Origin: CAZDAW01 sp964503685
GTDB taxonomy: Bacteria > Chloroflexota > Anaerolineae > Anaerolineales > Anaerolineaceae
Reading direction: 5' to 3'
NCBI GenBank assembly: GCA_964503685.1
Contig: CAZDAW010000096.1
Span: 1 to 14,226, forward strand
Length of the DNA stretch: 14,226 nucleotides
Numbering within the stretch: the first letter of the stretch is position 1; every line of letters starts with the position of its first letter. The translations under genes and the position numbers were made by a program. The notes beneath the pieces are model-generated. The model was not told the origin of the DNA and searched no databases. It worked only from the letters and a program-made list of their open reading frames with translations. Shown piece after piece: positions 13,621 to 14,226 of the stretch.

Positions 13621-14226
13621 CAAATCACCATCAGCTCACGGGGCAGGTCAGATAGTGTTTCTGTTCCAGTGTCCGTGACCACTACATTATCCTCAATGCG
13701 CACACCACCCTTATCCGGCAGGTAGATTCCCGGTTCAACGGTATACGCCATCCCTGGTTCAAGAATTAATGTGTTCTCGGCAAAAATATACGGGGATTCG
13801 TGAGCTTCCATACCAAGCCCATGACCGGTGCGGTGAGTAAAAAACACCCCAAATCCGTCTTTCTCAATCACATATCGGGCAGCCCGATCCACATCTCCGG
13901 CCGATATTCCCGGTTTTCCGGCAGTCCTTCCAGCTGTATTGGCGCGAAGAACGCTATCAGCGATGGCGCGTTGCTCACTGGAAGGCTCACCTAAAACGAG
14001 CGTGCGCGTTAAATCAGATACATACCTGTTATAGCTGGCACCCCAATCCACCACACTCAGGTCGCCTTTCTGCAAGACTCGATCAGACGGCACGGCATGT
14101 GGATTGGCACTGTTTGGGCCGCTGGAAAGAATAACCTGAAAAGGCAATTCGGGGTCCGATCCGCACTCCAACAGAAGAGCCGTCAGGCGGTTCGCCAGGG
14201 CATGTTCGGTCATACCTGGTTTTATG
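13620..14226 (-). CDS. M24-family metallopeptidase (Xaa-Pro aminopeptidase-like), C-terminal part, cut by the window edge
   Basis: The reading frame is open to the right edge. The codons before the ATG at 14211-14213 spell IKPG, and with the following MTEHALANRL this gives the usual 'I(K/R)PGMTE' entry to the M24 catalytic domain, so the gene clearly begins outside the window. Counting from that internal Met, the five dimetal ligands are Asp56 (VDWGA), Asp67 (SDLTRT), His131 (TGHGLG), Glu160 (VEPGIY) and Glu174 (RIED). His39 (NPHAVPSD) and ESP (139-141) are also present. Family members of this type (PepQ/PepP-like) are about 350-370 residues with an N-terminal creatinase-like domain, which must lie to the right. 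It removes N-terminal residues before proline in the cytosol. It is coupled to the downstream hydrolase by a one-base overlap. Confidence 0.93.
   Translation of the reverse strand, partial: IKPGMTEHALANRLTALLLECGSDPELPFQVILSSGPNSANPHAVPSDRVLQKGDLSVVDWGASYNRYVSDLTRTLVLGEPSSEQRAIADSVLRANTAGRTAGKPGISAGDVDRAARYVIEKDGFGVFFTHRTGHGLGMEAHESPYIFAENTLILEPGMAYTVEPGIYLPDKGGVRIEDNVVVTDTGTETLSDLPRELMVI

Noticed and set aside
1..14226. CRISPR array, insertion sequence, prophage, tRNA or rRNA
   Set aside because: No regularly spaced repeats, transposase or integrase frames, terminal inverted repeats with target duplications, or tRNA T-arm/anticodon patterns were seen.

Overview
The window looks like chromosomal DNA of a free-living bacterium. 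It has moderate GC, tight operons with 1-8 base stop/start overlaps, an RNase Y-based RNA decay system, and a lipid-linked surface polysaccharide locus beside housekeeping genes. Nothing in it fixes the phylum. The combination (recX-rny, YcbL-like hydrolase, M24 peptidase, WecG/TagA-type transferase, rml genes) would suit a Chloroflexota (Anaerolineae-like) genome, but that is an impression and not a demonstrated assignment.

Left and middle (1-10267, all minus strand): one long surface-polysaccharide operon, read from right to left. The order is rmlB, rmlA (dTDP-sugar supply), a Wzx-type flippase, a large Wzy/WaaL-like membrane protein fused to a SAM-dependent methyltransferase, an MptE-like/DUF115 protein with glycosyltransferase-42-like motifs, a GDP-mannose 3,5-epimerase-like SDR enzyme, a WecG/TagA-type glycosyltransferase, a WbaP/WcaJ-type polyprenyl-phosphate sugar-1-phosphate transferase, and finally the start of another multi-membrane-span protein that runs off the left edge. 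Together they give a partial Wzx/Wzy pathway: nucleotide-sugar synthesis, loading of the lipid carrier, second-sugar addition, flipping, and polymerisation or ligation. rmlC, rmlD, most other glycosyltransferases and a chain-length regulator are not in the window.

Divergent intergenic region (10268-10739): about 470 bases separate rmlB (minus) from recX (plus). It holds plausible minus-strand promoter elements just upstream of rmlB, a perfect 10-base inverted repeat with a 10-base loop, several weaker stem-loops, and a short, uncertain minus-strand ORF.

Right part: recX and rny (plus) form a two-gene unit that ends in a clear rho-independent terminator at 12951-12986. Converging on it from the right are a glyoxalase II-like metallo-beta-lactamase-fold hydrolase and the C-terminal part of an M24 (Xaa-Pro aminopeptidase-like) metallopeptidase. 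These two are translationally coupled, and the peptidase gene runs off the right edge.

The most unusual items are the polymerase/ligase-methyltransferase fusion, the GT42-like features of the DUF115 protein in a polysaccharide operon, two Wzy/WaaL-like membrane proteins in one locus, and the symmetric element between the divergent operons.
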